Positions 33,079 through 42,422 are shown, numbered from the stretch's first letter. The stretch is 43,990 nt of DNA from Desulfofundulus salinus (GCF_003627965.1 NZ_RBWE01000001.1:1856222-1900211), one strand, 5' to 3'. A program made the numbers and translations. Notes: a model not told the origin generated them from the sequence alone.

Positions 33079-34239
33079 ATGTGGAACCCACTACCTGCAC
33101 TGAAGCGCCAGAGTGCCTTGGCCGTTTTGTGGCAAGTAGGGGCCCGCATCCTGGAAGCCCTGGGGGCCGATGAACAGGCCCTGCGCTGGATTGATCGGGC
33201 CATGCGGCTTGAACCCAGACAAGCAACACTCCACCTGCACGCAACCAGGCTGTGCCTGAAACGGGGCCGCCTGGACCGGGCAATCCTGCACTGGAAAAAA
33301 GTGGCCGGTGAACAGGGTAAAACCAGCCTCTTGTACTGGCTTAACCGGACCAACCAACGGGCTTTTAATGCCTCCCGGTTGATACAAAAGACCGGTACTT
33401 ACTCCCTGGAAGAAAAGGAGAAAAATCCTGCTCCTCCCGTTAAAGAGAGAAAGAATTCCCTGCCCCGCTTTTTAGGTCGGTTTGGAGATCTTTTCCAGAG
33501 GCGGCCCGACACGCCGCCTCTGGATGAAATAGGCGTGCAACTACTGGAAATAGGGAGGGCCGAACATGCTCTGGCCGTGTTCAGGCAGGTTCTGCTCTGT
33601 CAGGGAGCCAGTCCTGAACTATACCTGAATATGGGGCTGGCGGCCAGCAAGCTGGGCCGGCATGAAGAGGCCCTGGAATATTACCAGCGGGCACAGGCCG
33701 GGGGATTAAATAACGTAGAAATTATGAACAACAAGGGATACAGCTTGTCCCATTTGGGGCGATATGAGGAGGCCATTGCCTGTTATGAACTGGCCAAAGA
33801 AATGTGCCCGGGTGACGCCACCGTGCTTTCCAATCTGGCCTCCTGCTACCATCGGGCACAGTTTTATCAAAAAGCCCTTTCCTGTTATGAAAACGCCCTG
33901 CGTTGTAGCTCCAATGACGCCACAACCTTGAACAACTATGCCTTGTGTTTAGATGAAGTAAGCAGGCACGAGGAAGCCCTCCAGCTCTACGACCGGGCCC
34001 TGACCATGGATCCGGATAACCAAACAATTCTTCTGAACAAGGCAGCATGTTTAGTGAAGTTGAAACGCTACGACGAGGCCATGGCCATATGTGACCAGAT
34101 ACTGGCCCGGCAACCCGGCTGCCCGGAAAGCTGGGGCATGCGGGGAAACGTGCTGAACGAGATGGGGCGCACCTCGGAAGCCGTGGAATGTTACAACCGG
34201 GCTTTGGGCCTGTCCTGCGGAAAATTTGTAGGCAGCTAA
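33079..34239 (+). CDS. Tetratricopeptide repeat protein
   Basis: The protein has 386 residues from ATG 33079, after GAGAAGGAG. It has about two TPR-like units at 20-90, a low-complexity linker (about 110-145), then about six regular TPRs from residue 150 (for example LYLNMGLAASKLGRHEEALEYYQRA). There is no signal peptide or span, so it is a cytoplasmic scaffold. The partner is unknown. It stands alone with its own terminator. Confidence 0.88.
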   Translation: MWNPLPALKRQSALAVLWQVGARILEALGADEQALRWIDRAMRLEPRQATLHLHATRLCLKRGRLDRAILHWKKVAGEQGKTSLLYWLNRTNQRAFNASRLIQKTGTYSLEEKEKNPAPPVKERKNSLPRFLGRFGDLFQRRPDTPPLDEIGVQLLEIGRAEHALAVFRQVLLCQGASPELYLNMGLAASKLGRHEEALEYYQRAQAGGLNNVEIMNNKGYSLSHLGRYEEAIACYELAKEMCPGDATVLSNLASCYHRAQFYQKALSCYENALRCSSNDATTLNNYALCLDEVSRHEEALQLYDRALTMDPDNQTILLNKAACLVKLKRYDEAMAICDQILARQPGCPESWGMRGNVLNEMGRTSEAVECYNRALGLSCGKFVGS

Positions 34240-34265
34240 ATTTCATATAATCTCTTTCGCCTTTT

Positions 34266-34312
34266 ACGGCGGTCTTCCCGCATCGCCCGGGGATGACCGC
34301 CGTCTTTGTTTT
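34266..34312 (+). terminator. Hairpin after the TPR gene
   Basis: ACGGCGGTC (34266-34274) pairs with GACCGCCGT (34295-34303), 20-nt loop, followed by CTTTGTTTTC. Confidence 0.8.
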
Positions 34313-34433
34313 CGTTGCCGGGTTTCTTTTTTTGTCTTTGTCCCGCCGGAAGTAGAAGGACGTTCGGGAAGGGTGGCGAAATAGTTTAAATCCAGGTAGT
34401 TGAGTTATACTACTCGGTGGAGGAATTAAACAT

Positions 34434-34817
34434 ATGTACCGATTAACTGTAATTAAGCGCTTTGCAGCCGCCCACCGCCTGGTCAATTACCAGGGTCAGT
34501 GTGCCCGACTGCACGGACACACCTGGACCGTAGAGGTTTCGGTGGGGGGAGAGAAACTGGACTCTTGCGGTATGCTCATTGACTTTCGAGCCTTAAAGGA
34601 ACTGGTAGGCAAGATAGTAGGGGAACTGGATCATAGCTATTTAAATGATTTACACCCGTTTAATGAACTTAATTTTAACCCCACCGCGGAAAACCTGGCC
34701 AGACACATTTTTTATAAACTGAAGTCGTTGCTGCCCCCCGATTTGACCATGAGCGAAGTACGGGTTTGGGAATCCCCCGATGTCTGTGCCAGCTACCGGG
34801 AGGATGTCATACCGTGA
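34434..34817 (+). CDS. queD: 6-carboxytetrahydropterin synthase QueD
   Basis: The protein has 127 residues from ATG 34434, after GGTGGAGG. Zinc His ligands are in FAAAHRL and LHGHTW, with the catalytic Cys in QGQCARLHGH, and the C-terminal VRVWESPDVCASY. It makes 6-carboxytetrahydropterin from dihydroneopterin triphosphate, early in queuosine synthesis. Its stop overlaps the queC start by 4 nt. A TATACT at about 34407 may be its promoter -10; no preQ1 riboswitch is seen. Confidence 0.93.
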   Translation: MYRLTVIKRFAAAHRLVNYQGQCARLHGHTWTVEVSVGGEKLDSCGMLIDFRALKELVGKIVGELDHSYLNDLHPFNELNFNPTAENLARHIFYKLKSLLPPDLTMSEVRVWESPDVCASYREDVIP

Positions 34818-35488
34818 AAAGTATCGTTTTGCTTTCCGGTGGCCTGGATTCCACCGTTTCCATGGCCCAGGCCTTACGCGAAGGCCAGGTAGAGCTTTGC
34901 CTGACCATGGATTACGGCCAGCGGGCGGCCGCAAGGGAAATTGCCGCTGCCTCCGCCCTGGCTGCTTATTATAAACTGGCCCACCGGGTAATCCAGCTGC
35001 CCTTTCTGGGTGAGGTTACCACTACCTCCCTGGTGAACAAGGAAGAAACCATCCCGGAACCCGCGGAAGAATCTTTAAACGATCCCCAGCAGGCTACGGC
35101 TACGGCCGCCGCAGTATGGGTACCCAATCGGAATGGCCTGTTCATTAACATTGCCGCGTGTTTTGCGGAAGCTTTGGGCTGTGAGCAGGTGGTGACCGGT
35201 TTTAACCGGGAAGAAGCGGCTACTTTTCCTGATAACAGCCTTGATTTTTTAGAGGCCATCAACAACTCCCTGGCCTATTCCACGGCCAGCGGTGTGCGCG
35301 TAGTCAGCTACACCGCCAGACTAAATAAAGCGGAAATAGTGCGCCTGGGGCAACACCTGGGGGTACCGTGGCACCTGATCTGGAGCTGCTACTATGGTGG
35401 ACAGACCATGTGCGGGCGCTGTGAAAGTTGCCGGCGACTCGGTCGGGCCATGGCCGCCGCAGGGCTAGAGGATCAGGTCCGGAGGTGA
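34814..35488 (+). CDS. queC: 7-cyano-7-deazaguanine synthase QueC
   Basis: The protein has 224 residues from GTG 34814. The PP-loop is LLSGGLDSTVSMA and the C-terminal zinc site is CYYGGQTMCGRCESC. It turns 7-carboxy-7-deazaguanine into preQ0 using ATP and ammonia. VVTGFNREEAATFPDNS is the substrate loop. It is translationally coupled to queD (GTGA). Confidence 0.94.
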   Translation: MKSIVLLSGGLDSTVSMAQALREGQVELCLTMDYGQRAAAREIAAASALAAYYKLAHRVIQLPFLGEVTTTSLVNKEETIPEPAEESLNDPQQATATAAAVWVPNRNGLFINIAACFAEALGCEQVVTGFNREEAATFPDNSLDFLEAINNSLAYSTASGVRVVSYTARLNKAEIVRLGQHLGVPWHLIWSCYYGGQTMCGRCESCRRLGRAMAAAGLEDQVRR

Positions 35489-35493
35489 AATCC

Positions 35494-36054
35494 ATGCACG
35501 TTTATTTTGCTCCCCAGACCATCCTGTACGACGGTACACAACTTTCATCCCTTTGGGCCTACCGCTCCTTTGGCCTGTTAGGGGACAGTATTGTGGCCTT
35601 CAGGGGGCCCTGCCGCGTCCATTTCGATCACATGGTTGATCTGGAGGATGTACGGGCACAATCACCCATTTACGGTGATGATATGTTGCATTTCATTGTG
35701 GAACACTTTGATCACGATTTAGAAAGGGCGGTCCTGCGACAACGGCTGCTGGTGGCCATAATCCGAGAAATACTGGAGCAAAAGGGGCACGGCCTGCAAC
35801 GGGCAGGGGATGACTTATATTACCAGGAACGCAAGCTGTCCATTTCCATTGCTACCACCACGCCCGTATCCACCATGATTCATACGGCCTTAAATATAAC
35901 GGCGAAAAACACACCGGTACCGGCAGCCGGCCTGGTGGAACTGGGCTGGCCGGTGGCACTAATCCCGGAGTTGGCCAGGGAGATTGGCCGGGCCTATGCT
36001 GACGAAATGCAGGGCGTGAAACGTTCCAGATGTAAAGTAAGGGGGGTGGGTTAG
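35494..36054 (+). CDS. DUF366 family protein in the que operon
   Basis: The protein has 186 residues from ATG 35494, after GGAGGTG. It matches the pattern of the DUF366 family (LSSLWAYRSFGLLGDSIVAFRGPCRV, HFIVEHFD, RKLSISIATTTPVSTMIHTALNI). It lies between queC and queE with minimal spacing. DUF366 is common in archaea and Clostridia; a role in deazapurine or pterin metabolism is inferred from the operon. Confidence 0.8.
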   Translation: MHVYFAPQTILYDGTQLSSLWAYRSFGLLGDSIVAFRGPCRVHFDHMVDLEDVRAQSPIYGDDMLHFIVEHFDHDLERAVLRQRLLVAIIREILEQKGHGLQRAGDDLYYQERKLSISIATTTPVSTMIHTALNITAKNTPVPAAGLVELGWPVALIPELAREIGRAYADEMQGVKRSRCKVRGVG

Positions 36055-36795
36055 GTGTCCTCCCCGGTTGCCCCCCTGGTTGAAATTTTCTCATCCATCC
36101 AGGGCGAGGGTATCTGGGTGGGTTGCCGGCAAATTTTTTTGCGCTTTGCCGGCTGTAACCTGACCTGTAGCTATTGTGACACACCCAGAGACATACCCCG
36201 GCACTGCCGCTGGGAAGCCCGGCCGGGCAGCCGAGAATTTCTTTTGTTACCCAACCCCCTCACTCCCCAGGAGGTGGCCTTGAAGATCAGGAAATTAAAT
36301 CCAGCCATCCATCACTCCATCAGTCTAACGGGGGGAGAGCCGCTGCTCCATACATCCTTTCTTTTGGAGCTCATTCCCCTCCTTAAGGGAACCCGGCAGG
36401 GTATTTATCTAGAAACCAACGGCACTTTACCGGATAACTTGGAAAGGATACTTCCCCTGGTGGACATTATCGCCATGGATATCAAATTACCGGGAACTGC
36501 CAACATAAACCCCTGCTGGCAGGAACACAGGGCATTTCTAAAGCTGGCCCGCGGGAAACATGTATTCGTGAAGCTGGTAGTGGATGAAGACAGCAAACCG
36601 GAAGAAATAGAAAGGGCCTTGGACTTGATCTGCAGCGTGGGGGATATCCCCCTGGTGATCCAGCCGGTGACAACCCCTGAAGGTAAAACCCGGTTAAAAC
36701 CGGAAATAGCAATCACCTGGCAATCCCGGGCTCTGGAAAGACTGACCGACGTCAGGGTCATCCCCCAGACGCACAAATTTTTGGGTCACTTGTAA
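36055..36795 (+). CDS. queE: 7-carboxy-7-deazaguanine synthase QueE (radical SAM)
   Basis: The protein has 246 residues from GTG 36055. The N-terminal EIFSSIQGEGIWVGCRQIFLRFAGCNLTCSYCDTP carries the radical SAM C-x3-C-x2-C; LTGGEPLLH follows. It converts 6-carboxytetrahydropterin to 7-carboxy-7-deazaguanine. It is between DUF366 and folE in the operon. Confidence 0.94.
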   Translation: MSSPVAPLVEIFSSIQGEGIWVGCRQIFLRFAGCNLTCSYCDTPRDIPRHCRWEARPGSREFLLLPNPLTPQEVALKIRKLNPAIHHSISLTGGEPLLHTSFLLELIPLLKGTRQGIYLETNGTLPDNLERILPLVDIIAMDIKLPGTANINPCWQEHRAFLKLARGKHVFVKLVVDEDSKPEEIERALDLICSVGDIPLVIQPVTTPEGKTRLKPEIAITWQSRALERLTDVRVIPQTHKFLGHL

Positions 36796-36813
36796 TGTCA
36801 GGAGGGAGAGGTA

Positions 36814-37374
36814 ATGATTGATACCGAAAAGATTGAAAAAGCGGTACGCATGATTTTAGAAGCCATCGGCGAGGACCCTGACCGGGAGGGACTTAGGGAA
36901 ACGCCGGCCCGGGTAGCCAGAATGTACAAAGAAATTTTTTGTGGTTTGTGGGAAGATCCGGAATTACACTTAGAGAAAATATTTACCGAGGAACATGAAG
37001 AAATGATCCTGGTGAAGGACATCCCCATATATTCTATGTGCGAGCATCACCTGTTACCCTTCTTTGGCAAGGCCCATGTAGCCTATATACCCAGGCGGGG
37101 TAAAGTAACGGGGCTTTCCAAGCTGGCGCGGGTGGTGGAGGGATTTGCCAAACGCCCTCAATTACAAGAACGCCTGACCACCCAGATCGCCGACAGCATT
37201 ATGCGCCGGCTAAATCCGCAAGGTGTGCTGGTTGTAATTGAGGCGGAACACATGTGCATGACTCTGCGGGGAATCCGTAAGCCTGGCTCGAAAACCATTA
37301 CCTCGGCAGTCCGTGGTTCCTTCCAAAGAAGCGAGGCCACAAGGGCAGAAGCCCTGGCCCTTATTAAAGGCTAG
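36814..37374 (+). CDS. folE: GTP cyclohydrolase I
   Basis: The protein has 186 residues from ATG 36814, after GGAGGGAGAG. The zinc site is [19 protein letters not shown] with [22 protein letters not shown] is the N-terminal motif. It makes dihydroneopterin triphosphate from GTP, the substrate of QueD. With queD, queC and queE the operon encodes the full GTP-to-preQ0 route. Confidence 0.95.
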   Translation: MIDTEKIEKAVRMILEAIGEDPDREGLRETPARVARMYKEIFCGLWEDPELHLEKIFTEEHEEMILVKDIPIYSMCEHHLLPFFGKAHVAYIPRRGKVTGLSKLARVVEGFAKRPQLQERLTTQIADSIMRRLNPQGVLVVIEAEHMCMTLRGIRKPGSKTITSAVRGSFQRSEATRAEALALIKG

Positions 37375-37403
37375 CTAACCAATACCTTTGGAGGTCAAAA
37401 CCG

Positions 37404-37580
37404 ATGAAAGAAAAAGAAGGCAAGCTGGAATTAATAGCCACCAAAAGCTTTACTCCTTATCCGGAAATGTACAGGGTAATTGATTTCTTAAATAAAAACC
37501 TGAAGCATAAAAAAGTAATGTTTGGTTTAACCAAAGATCCCGAGAAAGGTAAGATGATTATTTCAATTTATGAAATATAA
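37404..37580 (+). CDS. YpmA/DUF4264-like small protein
   Basis: The protein has 58 residues from ATG 37404, after TTTGGAGG. The pattern LIATKSFTPYPEMYRVIDFLNKNLK, then VMFGLTKDPEKGKMIISIYEI, matches the YpmA (DUF4264) family of Firmicutes. The function is unknown. It is between folE and surE, probably in the same transcript. Confidence 0.8.
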   Translation: MKEKEGKLELIATKSFTPYPEMYRVIDFLNKNLKHKKVMFGLTKDPEKGKMIISIYEI

Positions 37581-37592
37581 GCGGAGGGTACC

Positions 37593-38360
37593 ATGATTGT
37601 TTTGCTCAGCAATGATGACGGCATTCATGCCCCCGGTTTAAAAGCCCTGGCCGAGAGCCTGCAGGGATTGGGTGAGCTTTATATCGTGGCTCCGGACCGG
37701 GAACGCAGCGCCACCGGCCACGGGATTACCGTTCACCGCCCCCTGCGCCTGGAAACGGTTAGTATTCCCGGTATTAAGGCCAGGGCCTGGGCCGTGGACG
37801 GCACACCGGCCGATTGTGTGAAGCTGGCCGTGGAGGATCTGTTGCCCGATCCCCCGGCCCTGGTGGTTGCCGGCATTAACCAGGGACCTAACCTGGGCAC
37901 CGATGTCCTTTATTCCGGGACGGTTTCCGCAGCCATCGAAGGAATTATCAATGGTTTTCCGGCCCTGGCCATTTCCTTAACCACCTATGGCAGCCATGAT
38001 TTTACTACGGCTGCGGAAGTGGCCCGGAAGATGGTCAACCTGACTATGCAAAAGGGCCTGCCCCGTGGAACATTATTAAATATTAATGTACCGGCAGCTA
38101 AGCCCCGGGGCATACGCTTTACCCGCCTGGGCAACCGGCGGTATGTGAATATTTTCCACAAACGTACCGATCCCCGCGGACGCATTTATTATTGGATGGC
38201 CGGAGAACCGCTGGACCTGGATGAAAACGGCGATGACACGGACGTGCAGGCCATAAAACAAAATTTTATCTCCATCACGCCAATCCAGCTGGACCTGACT
38301 GATTACCAGTCATTGCAAATTCTTCGCCAGCAGTGGGGGGAGGTAACCTTTAATTTTTAA
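37593..38360 (+). CDS. surE: 5'/3'-nucleotidase SurE
   Basis: The protein has 255 residues from ATG 37593, 13 nt after the YpmA-like gene, with GCGGAGGG as ribosome site. Metal-binding NDDG is at residues 8-11, followed by GTPADCVKLA, GINQGPNLGTDVLYSGTVSAAIEG. It removes phosphate from nucleoside monophosphates. The stop overlaps the end of spoVB on the other strand by 4 nt. Confidence 0.95.
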   Translation: MIVLLSNDDGIHAPGLKALAESLQGLGELYIVAPDRERSATGHGITVHRPLRLETVSIPGIKARAWAVDGTPADCVKLAVEDLLPDPPALVVAGINQGPNLGTDVLYSGTVSAAIEGIINGFPALAISLTTYGSHDFTTAAEVARKMVNLTMQKGLPRGTLLNINVPAAKPRGIRFTRLGNRRYVNIFHKRTDPRGRIYYWMAGEPLDLDENGDDTDVQAIKQNFISITPIQLDLTDYQSLQILRQQWGEVTFNF

Positions 38361-39913
38361 CGGCGCCAGCCCAGGAAGGAGGCCAGGCGTCGTAAATCAT
38401 GGCTGTGCACCCCACCGGAAAGAAACAACAAAAGTAAATAGGTCGCGGCCCCCAGGAAAAGCACAATCAAAAGGCCGGCACGGGATAAATCATCGGAACC
38501 CAGCATAAAGTTACGGACATACCACATAACCACCGCCATGCCCGCGGTGGCCACGAGTGGTTTACCCAGGCAATAACCAAAATCCACCCTTAGAGCGATG
38601 ATTTTCTTTAAGTCCCGGTAATTCAACAGGGACATAATGATATAGGCGGCACACAGGGAGAGGGCGGTACCCCTGATGCCCAGCGTGGGAATGGCTGTAA
38701 GGTAGTAAATGCCGGCTACCTTAAAAGCAGAGGCAATAATCAGGTTGCGCAATGGCCTTTCGGCACGACCCAATCCCTGTAAAATCCCCGTGGTAGTCTG
38801 CTGCAGGTAAAGAAACGGCCCCCCCAGGGCCAGGGTGCCCAGAGCCACGCCGGCGTCGGCATAGCCGAAAATTGCATGACATAACTCCCTTGGCAAAAGG
38901 AAAAAGACCGCCGTGGCGGGCAATCCGGCCAGCATGGTCAGACGCAAAGCTTCTTCCGTACGGCCACGCACCAATGAAAGGTCATTTTGCGCCAGGGCAT
39001 CACTTATGGCCGGAACCAGAGCCGTGGCTAAAGAAATGGTCACAATACTGGGGGTAAACAGGAGGGATTCGGCAATTCCAACAAATTGACCGTATACTCC
39101 AGTAGCCTCATTTATGGTCATACCTGCTGCCTGGAGGCGCCGGGGAATCAGCATGGCATCCACCGATAAAAAGGCAGTGGAAACAAAACGGGTCAGGGTC
39201 ACGGGTACGGCCAGATCGAAAATCCGGCCGGTAACCTTCAGTGCCGGTTCCGGACAATAAACGGCAAAAGGGGAAAGGAAAGGGCGTTTTTTGAAATAGA
39301 TGGCCAGCATGAACAGAAAACCGACAAATTCTCCCAACACCACCCCCAGGGAAATACCCATGGCTGCATACTCGATTCCCCGGGGAAGCATGAACCAGGC
39401 AATTCCCAAACCGGCAATCACCCGGACCAGCTGTTCCACCACCTGGGTTACGGCCGTAGGGGTCATCTGCTGCAGTCCCTGGAAAAAGCCGCGAAAAGCC
39501 GAGCAAAGGGATACGATGATAATGCCCGGGACCAGACTAAGAAAACAGTAGTACACCTTCGGGTTGGGGAAGACGTACTTTTGCAATAGGGGTGCGCCCA
39601 GCATGAGCACCAGGGTAAAGAATAGACTGCTGGCTACAATACACCAAAAGGCGATGGAGAAAACCCGGTAGGCCCCCCGCAGGTTACCCCGGGCCACCTC
39701 TTCGGCCATCAGTTTGGCAATAGCCACCGGAATTCCGGCTGTAGCCAGAACCAGCACCAGGACGTAGATGGGATAGACCATGTTAAAAAGACCAACCCCC
39801 TCCGGGCGGATCAGCCGGATCATCAAAATCTGATAAACAAACCCGATCAGCCGGTTGCACAGGCTGGCCAGCAAGAGGATAAAAGCACCATAGACAAAGG
39901 ATTGCCGGGACAT
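38357..39913 (-). CDS. spoVB: Stage V sporulation protein B, MOP-superfamily flippase
   Basis: The protein has 518 residues and about 14 membrane spans. The N-terminus MSRQSFVYGAFILLLASLCNR, then the PEGVGLFNMVYPIYVLVLVLATAGIPVAIAKL and GIPVAIAKLMAEE motifs, match SpoVB/YkvU-type MOP transporters that act in spore cortex synthesis, probably as a lipid-linked oligosaccharide flippase. It is convergent with surE. The upstream region carries a palindrome and a TGTCGAA motif. Confidence 0.9.
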   Translation of the reverse strand: MSRQSFVYGAFILLLASLCNRLIGFVYQILMIRLIRPEGVGLFNMVYPIYVLVLVLATAGIPVAIAKLMAEEVARGNLRGAYRVFSIAFWCIVASSLFFTLVLMLGAPLLQKYVFPNPKVYYCFLSLVPGIIIVSLCSAFRGFFQGLQQMTPTAVTQVVEQLVRVIAGLGIAWFMLPRGIEYAAMGISLGVVLGEFVGFLFMLAIYFKKRPFLSPFAVYCPEPALKVTGRIFDLAVPVTLTRFVSTAFLSVDAMLIPRRLQAAGMTINEATGVYGQFVGIAESLLFTPSIVTISLATALVPAISDALAQNDLSLVRGRTEEALRLTMLAGLPATAVFFLLPRELCHAIFGYADAGVALGTLALGGPFLYLQQTTTGILQGLGRAERPLRNLIIASAFKVAGIYYLTAIPTLGIRGTALSLCAAYIIMSLLNYRDLKKIIALRVDFGYCLGKPLVATAGMAVVMWYVRNFMLGSDDLSRAGLLIVLFLGAATYLLLLFLSGGVHSHDLRRLASFLGWRR

Positions 39914-39991
39914 GTTCTGCCACCTCTTGCTATATGTATGTTCGTGCCCAGGTGCCTATGTGGCCAACCTTGTCAAGCCCGCCAGAATGTC

Positions 39992-40009
39992 TGTCGAAAA
40001 AATTTTTCG
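39992..40009. promoter_or_regulatory. Palindrome with 0A-box-like TGTCGAA upstream of spoVB
   Basis: TGTCGAA (39992-39998) matches the core of Spo0A boxes and overlaps a 15-nt palindrome CGAAAAA-A-TTTTTCG (39995-40009), about 80 nt upstream of spoVB. It could bind Spo0A or another dimeric regulator. It is a short match, so it may be chance. Confidence 0.35.
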
Positions 40010-40057
40010 TATTTCCAAAGGATTTTGCGAGTATGGCGTAGAATAATAGAGGTTTAA

Positions 40058-40117
40058 GCAACGCAATTACCCCAACGTGCGTTGCATAAAAGTGCACCCC
40101 TGGTGGGGCTGTTTTTT
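40058..40117 (+). promoter_or_regulatory. Leader hairpins upstream of the EF-G-like gene
   Basis: An 8-bp perfect hairpin (40058-40065 with 40078-40085) is followed by a short CCCC/GGGG hairpin (40097-40108) and a six-T run (40112-40117). This looks like a leader with a weak terminator, or the end of a small transcript. It lies about 100 nt upstream of the EF-G-like start. Confidence 0.45.
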
Positions 40118-40215
40118 GTGCCTAATCCAGATATGCCCAGTTCTGGCTACGATAGAGTATAGAATACAGACCTGGGGGGAAACCATTATTTACAAAAAAG
40201 GGAGGTAACGGGATT

Positions 40216-42234
40216 TTGAAAAACTACCAGACTTCTCAACTCCGTAACATCGGCGTGGTAGCCCACGGCGGCGCCGGGAAGACCTCTTTAGTAGAGGCAA
40301 TGCTTTTTAATACCGGGGCCATTACCCGACTGGGCCGGGTAGAAGATGGCACCACCACCGCCGATTACCATCCTGAGGAAATCAATCGCCAGGTAACCAT
40401 TCATACCAGCCTGGTGCCTTGCGAATGGCAAAATTGCAAGTTGAACATTTTAGATACCCCGGGCTACTCCGATTTTATCGGGGAAGTGCGCGGTGTACTG
40501 CGGGTGGTAGAGACTGCCCTGTTTGTAGTCTCCGCGGTCGACGGGGTAGAAGTACAGACCGAAGTCATCTGGGATCTGGTAGAACAGGGCAATCAATCCC
40601 GGATAGTCTTCATTAATAAGATGGACCGGGAAAACGCCAATTTCTACAAAGTGCTGGATGATCTGCAGGCCAAGTTTAATGCCAATTTTGCCCCCATTCA
40701 ACTGCCCATCGGCCAGGCCAATGATTTTACCGGGATTGTAGACCTGGTGGAACAAAAGGCCTACTCCTTTGAAAATGGTAAACCCAAGGAAGTAGCCGTT
40801 CCCGACAATCTGGCCTCAGAAATTTCCTCCTACCGGGAAAAGTTGATCGAGGCAGCGGTGGAAGCCGACGATGAACTGATGATGAAGTACCTGGAAGGGG
40901 AAGAATTAAGCAGCGAGGAAATTAAAGAGGGCCTGCAAAAAGGGGTTATTGCAGGCAAGGTAGTCCCCATTTTATGCGGATCGGCCACGAAAAACATGGG
41001 TGTAACCAACCTCATGGATTTCCTGGTGAAAAACTGTCCTGCCCCGCCGGTAGAGGAAGGAGCTCCCTTCTCCGGCCTGATTTTTAAGACCCTGGCCGAC
41101 CCCTACGTGGGCAAAATGAACTTTATCCGCGTTTTCACCGGAACCCTGAAGAGTGATAGCGTCGTGCTTAACAGCACCAAGGAAAAACAAGAGAAGATCG
41201 GACAGATCCTCTACGTACGGGGCAAAAACTCCACTCCCACCACCGAGGTGCCCACGGGCGATATAGCCGTGCTGGTCAAACTGCAGGACACCAGTACGGG
41301 CGACACCCTGTGTGATAAGGATCATCCCGTCAAGCTGGAGGGGATCAACTTCCCCGAACCAACCCTGACGGTAGCCATCCAGCCCAAGAGCAAAGGCGAC
41401 GAAGATAAACTGGGTGATGCCCTGTCCAAGTTGCTGGAGGAAGATCCCGCCGTCCGGGTGGAGAAAAACACGGAAACAAAGCAGACCCTGCTCACCGGTA
41501 TGGGAGAGTTGCACCTGGATATCCTGCTTGAGAGGTTAAAGCGCAAATACGGCGTGGATGTAACCATGGATTCCCCGAAAGTGCCCTACCGGGAAACCAT
41601 TCGCGCCGAAGTAAAGGTGGAGGGCAAGCACAAGAAGCAAACCGGCGGTCGCGGTCAATACGGTCACGTCTGGCTGCGCCTGGAGCCCCTGGCCGATGCG
41701 CCCTTCGAATTTACCGAAGAGATTTTTGGCGGGGCGGTACCAAAGCAATACATCCCGGCAGTAGAAAAGGGCGTGCGGGAGGCCATGCAGGAAGGCGTAC
41801 TGGCCGGTTACCCGGTTACCGGCGTGAAAGTGGTACTATACGACGGTTCCTTCCACCCGGTAGACTCCTCGGAACTGGCCTTCAAGATTGCCGCTTCCAT
41901 GGCCTTTAAGAAGGGACAACAACAGGCCAAGCCAGTACTGCTTGAACCAATCATGGAAGTGGAAGTCACTGTGCCTGAAAACTTCATGGGCGACATCATC
42001 AGCGACTTCAACACCAAGCGGGGACGCATTCTGGGCATGGAAGCGGCCGGGAAAAATTCCCGGGTAAAGGCTCTGGTGCCTCTGGCGGAAATGTATCGCT
42101 ATGCCATCGACCTGAAATCCATGACCCAGGGCCGGGGTTCCTTCCGCATGAAATTCTCCAGCTACGAAGAAGTGCCCGCCCGCTTAGCCGAGGAAATCAT
42201 CAAAAAGGCCAAAGCGGCGGAGGCAGAAAAATAG
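40216..42234 (+). CDS. Elongation-factor-G-like GTPase (EF-G2 type)
   Basis: The protein has 672 residues from TTG 40216, after AAAGGGAGGTAACGGG. GTPase motifs are AHGGAGKTSL (G1), DTPGYSDF (G3) and NKMD (G4). The switch I reads EEINRQVTI instead of the usual RGITI, which marks the EF-G2/FusA2-like subfamily rather than the housekeeping EF-G. Domains II to V follow (GGRGQYGHV, SFHPVDSSELAFK, TQGRGSFRM). It is outside the str operon, so it is probably a paralogue with a specialised ribosomal role. Confidence 0.9.
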   Translation: MKNYQTSQLRNIGVVAHGGAGKTSLVEAMLFNTGAITRLGRVEDGTTTADYHPEEINRQVTIHTSLVPCEWQNCKLNILDTPGYSDFIGEVRGVLRVVETALFVVSAVDGVEVQTEVIWDLVEQGNQSRIVFINKMDRENANFYKVLDDLQAKFNANFAPIQLPIGQANDFTGIVDLVEQKAYSFENGKPKEVAVPDNLASEISSYREKLIEAAVEADDELMMKYLEGEELSSEEIKEGLQKGVIAGKVVPILCGSATKNMGVTNLMDFLVKNCPAPPVEEGAPFSGLIFKTLADPYVGKMNFIRVFTGTLKSDSVVLNSTKEKQEKIGQILYVRGKNSTPTTEVPTGDIAVLVKLQDTSTGDTLCDKDHPVKLEGINFPEPTLTVAIQPKSKGDEDKLGDALSKLLEEDPAVRVEKNTETKQTLLTGMGELHLDILLERLKRKYGVDVTMDSPKVPYRETIRAEVKVEGKHKKQTGGRGQYGHVWLRLEPLADAPFEFTEEIFGGAVPKQYIPAVEKGVREAMQEGVLAGYPVTGVKVVLYDGSFHPVDSSELAFKIAASMAFKKGQQQAKPVLLEPIMEVEVTVPENFMGDIISDFNTKRGRILGMEAAGKNSRVKALVPLAEMYRYAIDLKSMTQGRGSFRMKFSSYEEVPARLAEEIIKKAKAAEAEK

Positions 42235-42260
42235 GCAGGAGCAAACCTCCTGCCTTACTT
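42234..42260 (+). terminator. Terminator after the EF-G-like gene
   Basis: GGCAGGAG (42234-42241) pairs with CTCCTGCC (42247-42254), loop CAAAC, followed by TTACTTTTT. Confidence 0.9.
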
Positions 42261-42281
42261 TTTCCTCAAAAAGTTTACGCT

Positions 42282-42306
42282 AAAAAAGCCTTCCCTTTGG
42301 GAAGGC
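42282..42306 (-). terminator. Terminator of tRNA-Trp
   Basis: On the minus strand GCCTTCCC pairs with GGGAAGGC across an AAA loop and is followed by TTTTTT. Confidence 0.9.
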
Positions 42307-42321
42307 CGCAATTTTACTGGC

Positions 42322-42397
<76 letters not shown>

Positions 42398-42422
42398 ACA
42401 ACCACCTATTCTTAGCATTGTT

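Noticed and set aside
34380-34433. A preQ1 riboswitch upstream of queD
   Set aside because: The short leader lacks the C-rich loop and A-rich tail of the known preQ1 classes.
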